DNA of 24,782 nt from Desulfurococcales archaeon (GTDB taxonomy: Archaea > Thermoproteota > Thermoprotei_A > Sulfolobales > Desulfurococcaceae), in the NCBI GenBank assembly GCA_027083045.1, contig JALWQP010000043.1, positions 1 to 24,782 on the forward strand, given 5' to 3'. Below, in pieces: positions 8,199 to 13,913 of this stretch; the first letter of the stretch is position 1, and each line of letters starts with the position of its first letter. Under the pieces are notes generated by a model. That model saw nothing but the letters and a program-made list of their open reading frames with translations. It made no database searches and was not told the origin of the DNA. Made by a program: the position numbers and the translations under genes.

Positions 8199-8586
8199 AC
8201 TGTTTAACCTTCCAGTAAGGACAGATCCCGAGCAAACTGCAGCCAGAACTGATGCAGTAGTCTGGGATCTTATCCTCTCTACACTTATCAAGAACCTCGA
8301 GGAACACCAATGGATCCAATGCATAATGTATAGGCCTACTATTATTCAGCCTCTTGGCCAAACCATGTTTTGCTAACTTGCTCAGAAACCTCCCCATAGT
8401 GGTTAAAGAATGGTGATCGCTTATCCCGAGATATATCCTGATATCATTAGGCTTAACAATGAACCCGTGATTTCCAGGCTTAACTCTTAGAAGCTTCACC
8501 AATATACGGAAAGCATCTTCATCGCATCGGACAATGTCAGCGTTTTTATCCAAGTTCACCAGATACTTATACATGATAACAGCCAT
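8167..8586 (-). CDS. Winged-helix protein with C-terminal four-cysteine motif
   Basis: About 139 residues from ATG 8586, which has GGAG seven bases upstream. A TTG at 8652 or ATG at 8607 in the same frame would lengthen it. The middle (about residues 25-85) has the helix pattern of a winged helix, including KPNDIRIYLGIS and TTMGRFLSKLAKHGLAKRL. The C-terminal part has four cysteines, Cys102, 111, 116 and 122 (C-x8-C-x4-C-x5-C), which could bind zinc or an Fe-S cluster. It overlaps the Cas4-like gene by 32 bp. It could be a regulator of this train or a DNA-binding partner of the nuclease. No named family is recognised. Confidence 0.7.
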   Translation of the reverse strand: MAVIMYKYLVNLDKNADIVRCDEDAFRILVKLLRVKPGNHGFIVKPNDIRIYLGISDHHSLTTMGRFLSKLAKHGLAKRLNNSRPIHYALDPLVFLEVLDKCREDKIPDYCISSGCSLLGICPYWKVKQYGKGDHRGDN

Positions 8587-8687
8587 TCCATCTCTCCTCT
8601 TCAACATTCTGCGGGGCCCCGAGGATAATTCCTCAAGGGCCTCTCCGCCCAATGGTGGAATAGAGAAAAAATAATTGGATTGAAGAA

Positions 8688-9002
8688 CTAAGCTGGGGTT
8701 TTTACTCTCCTCTTTTCACCAAGCATTCTCAAATAATCAAGCGATATTCCGAATAATAGCTCATCTAGTAACGTTCTCTCATAGAAGGTGTTTGCCGCTG
8801 ATACCCAGTCAGCTATAATCTTTTCAACATCATCCAGTGAGGCCTTCTCCTCCTTTGCTCTACCAATAAATTCCAGGACTTGCTCAAGAGTCTCATAACG
8901 TGTCCTTGCCTCAACATATACTAAGAGCTTCACCAGGCCCTCATACACTTCTGAAGGCAACCCCTTATCCACGAATCTCTCATAGACATAATACAAGTAC
9001 AT
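8688..9002 (-). CDS. Small all-helical protein, 104 aa, unknown
   Basis: Not recognised. The sequence is rich in Leu, Glu, Tyr and Val, without Cys or TM segments, and looks like a bundle of four to five helices. ATG 9002 has GGTG seven bases upstream and a TATA-like box at 9041-9054 on the minus strand. It is the first gene of the long minus-strand train, which makes it a candidate early regulator or replication accessory protein. Confidence 0.7.
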   Translation of the reverse strand: MYLYYVYERFVDKGLPSEVYEGLVKLLVYVEARTRYETLEQVLEFIGRAKEEKASLDDVEKIIADWVSAANTFYERTLLDELLFGISLDYLRMLGEKRRVKTPA

Positions 9003-9040
9003 AGTCCTACACCTTCTGATTTAGATTTCTGTGATTAATT

Positions 9041-9101
9041 CCTTATATATTTTTCTGTTATTGATTTCTGATAATGAATTAGGTGATAGTGTTTTTATAT
9101 C
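9041..9101. promoter_or_regulatory. Divergent promoter pair (TATA boxes on both strands)
   Basis: Minus strand: AAAATATATAAGG (9054-9041), about 45 bp before ATG 9002, fits an archaeal TATA box for the replication gene train. Plus strand: TTTTTATATC (9092-9101), about 35 bp before GTG 9132, fits a short-leader promoter for the AbrB-like gene. Both are called by eye from position and AT content. Confidence 0.5.
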
Positions 9102-9131
9102 GAATTCTACAACGAAATTCTTGGTGGAACC

Positions 9132-9326
9132 GTGCCTCGAGTCAAGGTTCAAGCAAGAATTACACCAAAACGGGGCAAGATCTACAAGACACTCTATGTT
9201 ACCTTGCCGTCTGCTTTCTCTAGTGTTCTCGGGATCAAAGAGGGAGATTATCTCGAAGTCACAATTGCAGATGTTAAGATTAGGGACAAAACCGTAAGGG
9301 CTATTGTTTATTATAAGTCTGAGTAA
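9132..9326 (+). CDS. AbrB/SpoVT-type DNA-binding protein, 64 aa
   Basis: A 64-residue swapped-hairpin (AbrB/MazE-like) protein. The central part YVTLPSAFSSVLGIKEGDYLEVTI has the conserved order of a beta strand ending in LP, a short helix, then GIKEGDYLEV. Such dimers bind DNA in many archaeal viruses and plasmids as regulators, or act as antitoxins; no toxin-like partner is seen next to it. Start is GTG 9132 with GGTG five bases upstream. It stops two bases before the end of the oppositely oriented 53-residue AbrB-like gene. Confidence 0.85.
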   Translation: MPRVKVQARITPKRGKIYKTLYVTLPSAFSSVLGIKEGDYLEVTIADVKIRDKTVRAIVYYKSE

Positions 9327-9328
9327 AT

Positions 9329-9490
9329 TCATTGTTTATCTTCCTCAAGAACCTCAATGGTAACCATAACCTTCTTACCACGAAGAAACACCAGTGAACG
9401 AGGAAGGTATATAGCTGCTTGATCATTACCTAGCTTAGCAACCTTCTTAGGGCCAATCTTATAAACTTGAACTACTTTTAAATGCTTCAT
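9329..9490 (-). CDS. Very small AbrB-like protein, 53 aa
   Basis: An uninterrupted 53-codon frame from ATG 9490 to TGA 9331-9329. The product contains DQAAIYLPRSLVFLRGKKVMVTIEVLEE, cut here by its logic into strand (AAIYLP), helix (RSLVFLRG) and strand (KKVMVTIEVL), the same fold plan as the convergent 64-residue protein. A GGTG ribosome binding site lies seven to eight bases before the ATG. It shares an upstream region, with the 22-bp spaced sites at 9524-9574, with the cargo gene on the other strand, so it is the best candidate for the repressor of that region. It is below usual gene-size cut-offs and easily missed. Confidence 0.7.
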   Translation of the reverse strand: MKHLKVVQVYKIGPKKVAKLGNDQAAIYLPRSLVFLRGKKVMVTIEVLEEDKQ

Positions 9491-9523
9491 CAAATAACAC
9501 CTTAACCAAGTTAAGTTTAAATA

Positions 9524-9574
9524 TGTAACAAATATTAATTACTAATGTTACATTTTTTCAGGACTTATGTTACA
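9524..9574. promoter_or_regulatory. Three TGTTACA-type sites at exact 22-bp spacing (operator)
   Basis: TGTAACA at 9524-9530 (inverted copy), TGTTACA at 9546-9552 and TGTTACA at 9568-9574. Start-to-start distances are 22 and 22 bp, two helical turns, so all sites face the same side of DNA. The first overlaps a TATA-like TTTAAATAT (9516-9524) that could serve either strand. The block lies between the divergent 53-aa AbrB-like gene and the cargo gene. Confidence 0.5.
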
Positions 9575-9596
9575 CATTCCCTGCGGTGGCGGTGAT

Positions 9597-10559
9597 ATGT
9601 CAATAAATTCTCGAAAACGTATGGGTCAAATCCTTCTTAGTCTAGCGTTAGAGGGACCCATGACGATATACGGCTTAGCCAAGTTCATTGGTCAATATAC
9701 TGGAGAGTCCTTTCAGTCCATACGAGTTATTCTTTATCGTGTATTACCATTGCTGTGTAGACATAACTTGGTCGAGATCAAGAAATATGGAAGAAGAAAT
9801 CAAGTTGACATTACAATAGACGGGTTTAGCGAATTATTTTATACATTTAATTATGAAAAAGCTTTTTTGGATATCGATCTGCTTATAGCTTATTCACTTG
9901 AAAAAAGATATGATGTTAATGGTTTATTATTCATAATTTCATTATACAATCATCCGTTTTACTATGATTTTCTCAAAGACCCATTTTATCCAACTCTCGT
10001 TCTAGGTACTAAATCTATAAGAGTAGTGTACAATTGGAACAAACACCATGACACGGTAATGCTTAAAGAACTTAAAATAAACTATGATTATATCCTAAAT
10101 AATTTAAGTGATTATTATGAACCCGTATTCGATGAAAATTATCCTTATAGTGAGGATAAGACTTTGAAACTAAGTCTTGATTTCGACATAGAGTCTTTTC
10201 TCGCAATGGAGTATTTATCGCGTCTATACATGAGAAAAGAATTACTGGTAATATCTTTTCGGTTTTTTGAAGACTATGGAGAGATATTGAAAAGAGTTTT
10301 ATCGAGGATCTTCCTAGCTAGATTTTCGACTGATTTTAAACTATTATATGACCAGATAAGGATCTACGAATTATTGAAAGAACAAGGTTACGCTTCTTTA
10401 GTAAAAGACGCTATATTTCTACCTGGTGATGACGTCGTTGAGAAGATTAAATTCAACATCGAGGAGTATCTTCAAAAAGAAGCGGAGATCATGAATAAAG
10501 CACTGAAAAAATTCATGGATAGTAAAAGAGAATCCGACACCAAATTATTGCGAAATTAA
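9597..10559 (+). CDS. AT-rich cargo gene, winged-helix N-terminus, 320 aa
   Basis: Start chosen at ATG 9597 because GGTG lies eight bases upstream; ATG 9567 in the same frame would add ten residues. The first 75 residues look like a winged helix (SLALEGPMTIYGLAKFIGQY, then a recognition-helix region and a basic wing KKYGRRNQV), somewhat like PadR/PaaX-type regulators. The remaining 240 residues are rich in Tyr, Phe, Leu and Asp, with no TM segment or catalytic motif that I recognise. Codon and base use are clearly more AT-rich than its neighbours, which suggests separate acquisition. It lies between the regulators and the integrase, where elements often carry non-replication cargo. Function unknown. 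Confidence 0.75.
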   Translation: MSINSRKRMGQILLSLALEGPMTIYGLAKFIGQYTGESFQSIRVILYRVLPLLCRHNLVEIKKYGRRNQVDITIDGFSELFYTFNYEKAFLDIDLLIAYSLEKRYDVNGLLFIISLYNHPFYYDFLKDPFYPTLVLGTKSIRVVYNWNKHHDTVMLKELKINYDYILNNLSDYYEPVFDENYPYSEDKTLKLSLDFDIESFLAMEYLSRLYMRKELLVISFRFFEDYGEILKRVLSRIFLARFSTDFKLLYDQIRIYELLKEQGYASLVKDAIFLPGDDVVEKIKFNIEEYLQKEAEIMNKALKKFMDSKRESDTKLLRN

Positions 10560-10631
10560 CAATCTTTAATTAGTTCATAGTGTTTTTATGTTTGTTTGTT
10601 CATTTCTTGTTTGTAGTTGTCTGGGTATATT

Positions 10632-10641
10632 GGTTAACTAC
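10632..10641 (+). repeat. GGTTAACTAC repeat, outer copy upstream of IntN
   Basis: One of three same-orientation copies near att. It is non-coding, 31 bp before the likely integrase start at 10672. The 13-bp ATTGGTTAACTAC is shared exactly with the copy at 1546-1558. Confidence 0.45.
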
Positions 10642-10671
10642 TCTATGGGTTTTTGAATGGTGTGGTTGAAT

Positions 10672-10971
10672 ATGGGTCGTGGGTTAACTACTTATATTGG
10701 ATCCGAGAACGTTTATAGTGTGGTTATCATGGGCCGTAGATATGTAGTTAAACGGATAAGGAAGAAGCTTAAGGATGGTACAGTTAAGACATACTACTAC
10801 GTCTATGAACAGTACAGGGATGGAGACAGGGTTCCAACAAAGTATATTGCCCCGCTAGAAGAGATTGTGGAATTCTACATTAAACACAAGCGGAAACACG
10901 AAGAAAGGTGGGCCCGGGGGGATTCGAACCCCCGACCACCGGGTTATGAGCCCGGCGCTCTACCTGGCTGA
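10672..10971 (+). CDS. SSV-type integrase, N-terminal fragment (IntN)
   Basis: The N-terminal part of the split integrase. It resembles the start of SSV1 integrase: YYYVYEQYRDGDRVPTKYIAPLEEIVEFYIK aligns, in pieces, with the SSV1 stretch that ends YVGPLADVVESYLK. It then runs into the att repeat, where the tRNA is read as RGDSNPRPPGYEP, the counterpart of PPGFEP in SSV1. After attR the frame runs through the rest of the tRNA to a chance stop at 10969-10971; only the part up to 10952 belongs to the true integrase. ATG 10672 has GGTG nine bases upstream; ATG 10657 would add five residues. On excision it fuses in frame to the fragment starting at 1501. Confidence 0.9.
   Translation: MGRGLTTYIGSENVYSVVIMGRRYVVKRIRKKLKDGTVKTYYYVYEQYRDGDRVPTKYIAPLEEIVEFYIKHKRKHEERWARGDSNPRPPGYEPGALPG
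10682..10691 (+). repeat. GGTTAACTAC repeat, inner copy inside IntN
   Basis: 50 bp from the outer copy, start to start, and 216 bp left of the att core. It lies in the first codons of IntN. Possible integrase or regulator binding site. Confidence 0.4.
10908..10952. repeat. attR: 45-bp direct repeat inside the intact tRNA-Met
   Basis: Identical to 1456-1500. It covers the 3' 44 bases of the tRNA gene plus one base beyond. Together with attL it sets the element limits. Confidence 0.95.
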
Positions 10972-10982
10972 GCTACGGGCCC
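10909..10982 (-). tRNA. tRNA-Met (anticodon CAT), integration target
   Basis: A complete 74-base cloverleaf on the minus strand without encoded CCA: acceptor GGGCCCG/CGGGCCC with A73, D stem GCTC/GAGC, anticodon stem CCGGG/CCCGG around loop CTCATAA, T arm GGGGG-TTCGAAT-CCCCC. The anticodon CAT could also belong to tRNA-Ile2 with a modified C34. The G1-C72 acceptor start does not suggest the initiator. No intron. Integration keeps the gene intact because the element supplies an identical 3' part. Confidence 0.92.
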
Positions 10983-11051
10983 CCAGGCCCATTTTATCTT
11001 GATTCTAGCTAGGGGGATATATAGCTTTAACGATAAACATGATAAAAACAA

Positions 11052-12320
11052 TTATGTTCCGAGCTGCCAAGATTTTAGGTACCGCTCTTGCTCCGGTGTC
11101 AATCTATCGATCTCTATACCCATTGATTCAAGCTTGAGCCTTGCTATCCTCTCGTCGAGCTCTCTCGGCGGATTCAGGACTCTTGGCGGCAGCCTGCCTC
11201 TATTATCGTTCAGATATTTGACTGCTAGGAACTGGTTCGCGAAACTCATGTCCATGACCTCGCTTGGATGGCCCTCAGCGGCGACGAGATTTACAAGTCT
11301 TCCCTCGGCCAATAGGTATAATGATCTACCATCACGTAGTATATATTCTGTAACGTTGGGGCGGATAACCCTCTTGGATACGGCTAAGGCTTCGAGATCA
11401 GGTATCCAGATCTCTACGTTGAAGTGCCCAGCATTAGCTAGTATTGCGCCATCCTTCATAACCTCGAGGTGTTCCCACCTGATCACGGCTTTATCTCCTG
11501 TTGCTGTGATGAATATGTCTCCAACCTTGGCAGCCTCGATCATAGGCATTACCTCGAATCCATCGAAGACCGCTTCAAGAGCCCTAATAGGATCTACCTC
11601 TGTAACGATAACCCTTCTAGCTCCTAGTCCACGTGCCCTCATGGCTATTCCTCTGCCTACCCATCCATAACCAGCTACCACAACTACTTTACCGGCGACC
11701 AGTATGTTAGTAGCCCTAAGTATACCGTCGAATGTGCTCTGCCCAGTACCGTATCTGTTGTCGAACAAGTGCTTTGTATAAGCATTGTTTACAGCTATGA
11801 CCGGATACCTGAGCATCCCGTCGCGCTCAAGGGCTCTCAGCCTTATCACACCCGTTGTAGTCTCCTCGGTACCGCCGATCATTTTTGATGCTAGTTTAGG
11901 ATGCTCCTTATGTATAAGTGCATGGAAATCCCCGCCATCATCCAATATTATATCGGGCTCATTCTCAGCTGCTTTCCTAATACACCAGTAATACTCCTCG
12001 CTTGACTGCCCTCTCCACGCATATACTCTTATGCCATACTCTACTAGTGCCGCTGCCACGTCGTCTTGTGTAGATAACGGGTTGCTCGCTGCCAGCACGA
12101 CGTCCTCTGCTCCAGCATCCTTGATCGCTTTCATTAAGACAGCTGTTTCTTTGGTTACGTGTAGGACGGCAGATATCCTTAATCCTTTGAATGGTTTCTC
12201 GTCCATATACTTCTTCCTAAGAAGCATTAGGACAGGCATATGTTTCTCTGCCCAGTAAATTTTCAGTTTACCGGCTTCCGCCAGTCCCATATCCTTAACC
12301 TTATAATCACCCACACTCAT
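11052..12320 (-). CDS. ahcY: S-adenosylhomocysteine hydrolase
   Basis: About 422 residues. It hydrolyses S-adenosylhomocysteine to adenosine and homocysteine and so relieves product inhibition of methyltransferases. Visible marks: ILDDGGDFHAL and GGTEETTTGV in the substrate domain, NNAYTKHLFDNRYGTGQS, and the NAD-binding GYGWVGRG, then ANAGHFNVEI and the C-terminal PERYLKSW-type end. It has the compact archaeal/bacterial length. I prefer ATG 12320, with GGGTG nine bases upstream; a TTG at 12335 would add five residues. It is the first host gene past the tRNA used for integration and is divergent from a winged-helix gene. Confidence 0.96.
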   Translation of the reverse strand: MSVGDYKVKDMGLAEAGKLKIYWAEKHMPVLMLLRKKYMDEKPFKGLRISAVLHVTKETAVLMKAIKDAGAEDVVLAASNPLSTQDDVAAALVEYGIRVYAWRGQSSEEYYWCIRKAAENEPDIILDDGGDFHALIHKEHPKLASKMIGGTEETTTGVIRLRALERDGMLRYPVIAVNNAYTKHLFDNRYGTGQSTFDGILRATNILVAGKVVVVAGYGWVGRGIAMRARGLGARRVIVTEVDPIRALEAVFDGFEVMPMIEAAKVGDIFITATGDKAVIRWEHLEVMKDGAILANAGHFNVEIWIPDLEALAVSKRVIRPNVTEYILRDGRSLYLLAEGRLVNLVAAEGHPSEVMDMSFANQFLAVKYLNDNRGRLPPRVLNPPRELDERIARLKLESMGIEIDRLTPEQERYLKSWQLGT

Positions 12321-12353
12321 TGTTCTAGCACCCAAGATACTCTTTGTTTAAAA

Positions 12354-12382
12354 GCATAGTTATTATGCCTTAAATATTAAGG
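12354..12382. promoter_or_regulatory. Two abutting 15-bp palindromes in a divergent promoter
   Basis: GCATA-GTTAT-TATGC (12354-12368) and CCTTAA-ATA-TTAAGG (12368-12382) share one base and lie in the 80-bp gap between ahcY and the winged-helix gene. The second overlaps a TATA-like TTAAATATT. They look like operator half-site pairs, perhaps for the adjacent regulator itself. Confidence 0.45.
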
Positions 12383-12400
12383 TATACCAGGTAGATAATA

Positions 12401-12913
12401 ATGATTAAAAGAGAACCCACCAAGCGGGAAATAATACTGGTCCTAATAACTAGGAGGCCATGGCTAACTCCATTTATAATAGAAATACATAGTCTGGGAG
12501 GAACAACTATTGGTGAACTAAGAGAACTACTCGGTATCAGAACACCAATCATAAAGAGGGCATTATGGTGGCTCCAAAAATACGGCGTGGTCGAGAGATC
12601 AGGTGAGAAACACGTCATAAACCAGGAATACAGACCGGTTGTGGACGAGCTGAAGCTCCAGCTATGTAAACAGGGACAAGTATATGTGTTGAAGCTTGGC
12701 GCCACATATTTCGTCATAACCCTGAGGAGAACCAAGATAACATCTTATACTGTGCCAGAAAAACTGATCGAGAAACTAGACGAGCTAACCACGAATGCTG
12801 GAGGAGCAGAATTCACGCCTAAGGATCTAGTTGATACTCTCAGTATACCATATAAGCTGGCGAGCCGAGTTGTTAAAACATACAAGTTACTAAGAGAATG
12901 TACTTCAACCTAG
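12401..12913 (+). CDS. Winged-helix transcription regulator, 170 aa
   Basis: The N-terminal 75 residues form a helix-turn-helix/winged-helix (TIGELRELLGIRTPIIKRALWWLQKYGVVERSGEK, in parts: positioning helix, recognition helix, wing). A beta-rich middle (VYVLKLGATYFVITLRR) follows, then a second HTH-like stretch near the C-terminus (FTPKDLVDTLSIPYKLASRVVKTYKLL, in parts). No ligand-binding domain is recognised. The palindromes at 12354-12382 just upstream suggest autoregulation and perhaps control of ahcY, an inference from position only. Confidence 0.75.
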   Translation: MIKREPTKREIILVLITRRPWLTPFIIEIHSLGGTTIGELRELLGIRTPIIKRALWWLQKYGVVERSGEKHVINQEYRPVVDELKLQLCKQGQVYVLKLGATYFVITLRRTKITSYTVPEKLIEKLDELTTNAGGAEFTPKDLVDTLSIPYKLASRVVKTYKLLRECTST

Positions 12914-12927
12914 CTCGAGTTCCCACT

Positions 12928-12990
12928 ACGAGTCAGTATCGCAGGGCCTCAACACGTTTTTTCAGAGTCGGAGGTTGTCATCATCCCCGT
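12928..12990 (-). ncRNA. C/D box sRNA, dual guide (2'-O-methylation guide)
   Basis: On the minus strand the order is: box C ATGATGA (12984-12978), 12-nt guide CAACCTCCGACT, box D' CTGA (12965-12962), 6-nt spacer, box C' GTGTTGA (12955-12949, one change from consensus), 12-nt guide GGCCCTGCGATA, box D CTGA (12936-12933). A 5-bp terminal stem, ACGGG with CTCGT, closes it. Both guides have the exact archaeal 12-nt length. By the fifth-base rule, the modified nucleotides would be G residues opposite the C five bases upstream of D' and of D. Targets, rRNA or tRNA, were not identified. Confidence 0.85.
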
Positions 12991-13032
12991 GGTACATCGA
13001 TAATATCTGGTTAACAGGATAATATTGTTGCG

Positions 13033-13091
13033 TAGCTATGATGAGGATCTTTGGGGCTGAAGATGATGAGAATGGCGGAGCACTGAGTGTA
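13033..13091 (+). ncRNA. C/D box sRNA, dual guide, divergent from the previous one
   Basis: Plus-strand order: box C ATGATGA (13038-13044), 12-nt guide GGATCTTTGGGG, box D' CTGA (13057-13060), 2-nt spacer, box C' ATGATGA (13063-13069, perfect), 13-nt guide GAATGGCGGAGCA, box D CTGA (13083-13086). The terminal stem is weak (GCT with AGC). Outer limits are approximate. The 3' end touches the 3' end of the convergent tRNA-Arg at 13093. The predicted modified bases are the target A opposite T13052 and the target C opposite G13078. Targets not identified. Confidence 0.85.
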
Positions 13092-13092
13092 G

Positions 13093-13187
13093 CGGGCCCG
13101 CCGGGATTTGAACCCGGGACCTCTGGCTATCCACCCCTTACACCTGGGCCGCAGGCCAGCGCCCTATCCAGGCTAGGCTACGGGCCC
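13093..13187 (-). tRNA. tRNA-Arg (anticodon GCG) with 20-nt intron
   Basis: Minus-strand cloverleaf: acceptor GGGCCCG/CGGGCCC with G73, D stem GCCT/GGGC, anticodon stem CTGGC/GCCAG, T arm CCGGG-TTCAAAT-CCCGG. The anticodon loop is CTGCGG plus A after removal of a 20-nt intron (13129-13148) at the usual site 37/38. A bulge-helix-bulge can be drawn: 3-nt bulge GG^C, 4-bp helix CTGC/GTGG (two wobble pairs) and 3-nt bulge AT^A, giving cuts exactly at the intron ends. The mature tRNA is 75 nt, CCA not encoded. Confidence 0.92.
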
Positions 13188-13213
13188 ACCTAGTTTTTGT
13201 GGATTTTTACACG

Positions 13214-13222
13214 CCTATATAA
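13214..13222 (-). promoter_or_regulatory. TATA box of tRNA-Arg
   Basis: Minus strand TTATATAGG, centred about 31 bp upstream of the tRNA 5' end at 13187, the distance expected for an archaeal TATA box with a leader of a few bases. It sits just beyond the endonuclease V stop codon. Confidence 0.55.
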
Positions 13223-13228
13223 TGATTA

Positions 13229-13891
13229 TCAGTGTCCTCTATGGCGGTGTGCGATTTCCTTAGAGATTCTGTCGGCCAGTGCTGTTGGTATGGGTAGTTT
13301 GTATCTAGGTGTAAGCATTCTTTGTATGATCCGCCATGCATCATCTAGGCTTATCTTATACCCGATGCTTATGTACAGTGTTTGCCCACGATGACTAACG
13401 ATCTTGGCAGCCCTCAGGCCATGCGCATAGAGGAATACCTCACCATCCTCCTCCCTTACTTCGCCGTATAGCTTCTTCTTAGCAACACCTATACTGGGTA
13501 CATCTAGGACCAATCCGATATGACTGGCTATACCGAGCCCCCTAGGATGAGAGACACCGTGACCATCCACAACAATAACATCTGGTAGAATACCTAGTTT
13601 CCTTACAGCGGATATGTATGCGGGTGCTTCTCTAAAAGCTAGTAGGCCCGGAACATAGGGAATAGGGGGTTTCTTCTTAACAACACTGTATCGTATTAGC
13701 TCCCCAGAACAATGGTCTATAAGAACCGCGACGCCATACATTAACCCTTTAGAATAAGCAGCATCAACACCTACAACATACCTGACATTACTAGGATCCA
13801 ATAAGGAGGGATTCTCTAGACTTTTAAAGACTTTCTCGGCAAGGATCCTCTGTATCTTTATGGCCCTCTTATAGTCAAAATATTTGGGCAA
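13229..13891 (-). CDS. nfi: Endonuclease V (deoxyinosine repair)
   Basis: A 220-residue enzyme that nicks DNA (and possibly RNA) 3' to inosine made by adenine deamination, which is frequent at high temperature. Catalytic residues are in place: Asp43 (VGVDAAYSKG), Glu88 (GLLAFREAP) and Asp109 (VVDGHGVSHPRGLG), nearly the same numbers as in the Thermotoga enzyme. The start is a TTG at 13891, 22 bp downstream of the proteasome gene stop codon on the same strand, so the two are probably co-transcribed. No in-frame ATG lies nearby. Confidence 0.94.
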   Translation of the reverse strand: MPKYFDYKRAIKIQRILAEKVFKSLENPSLLDPSNVRYVVGVDAAYSKGLMYGVAVLIDHCSGELIRYSVVKKKPPIPYVPGLLAFREAPAYISAVRKLGILPDVIVVDGHGVSHPRGLGIASHIGLVLDVPSIGVAKKKLYGEVREEDGEVFLYAHGLRAAKIVSHRGQTLYISIGYKISLDDAWRIIQRMLTPRYKLPIPTALADRISKEIAHRHRGH

Positions 13892-13913
13892 ATCACAAGC
13901 CCTAACTCCTGGG

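Larger units (their letters stand above)
1456..10952. mobile_element. Integrated SSV-type element, about 9.45 kb, in tRNA-Met(CAT)
   Basis: Bounded by an identical 45-bp direct repeat (1456-1500, 10908-10952) that is the 3' part of a tRNA-Met(CAT) gene. The tRNA is whole only on the right. The integrase gene is split in two by the att site, with matching reading frame on both sides, as in SSV-type (type I) archaeal integration. The predicted excised circle is 9452 bp. Content: eight minus-strand genes for regulation, DNA processing, replication and an ATPase/membrane pair, plus two AbrB-like regulators and one AT-rich cargo gene. All genes, including both integrase halves, keep open frames, which suggests recent integration or continued mobility. 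No recognisable capsid, portal or conjugation gene is present, so plasmid versus provirus is undecided. Confidence 0.93.

Noticed and set aside
9021..9332. A 103-codon minus-strand frame opposite the 64-aa AbrB-like gene
   Set aside because: It is antisense to a clear AbrB-type gene and covers the divergent promoter; no family resemblance.
10953..10971. C-terminal end of the IntN frame beyond attR (GALPG)
   Set aside because: These codons are host tRNA sequence read by chance after integration and are not part of the real integrase.
10999..11670. A long plus-strand frame antisense to ahcY
   Set aside because: A shadow of the highly conserved S-adenosylhomocysteine hydrolase gene; Ser/Thr-rich composition typical of antisense frames.
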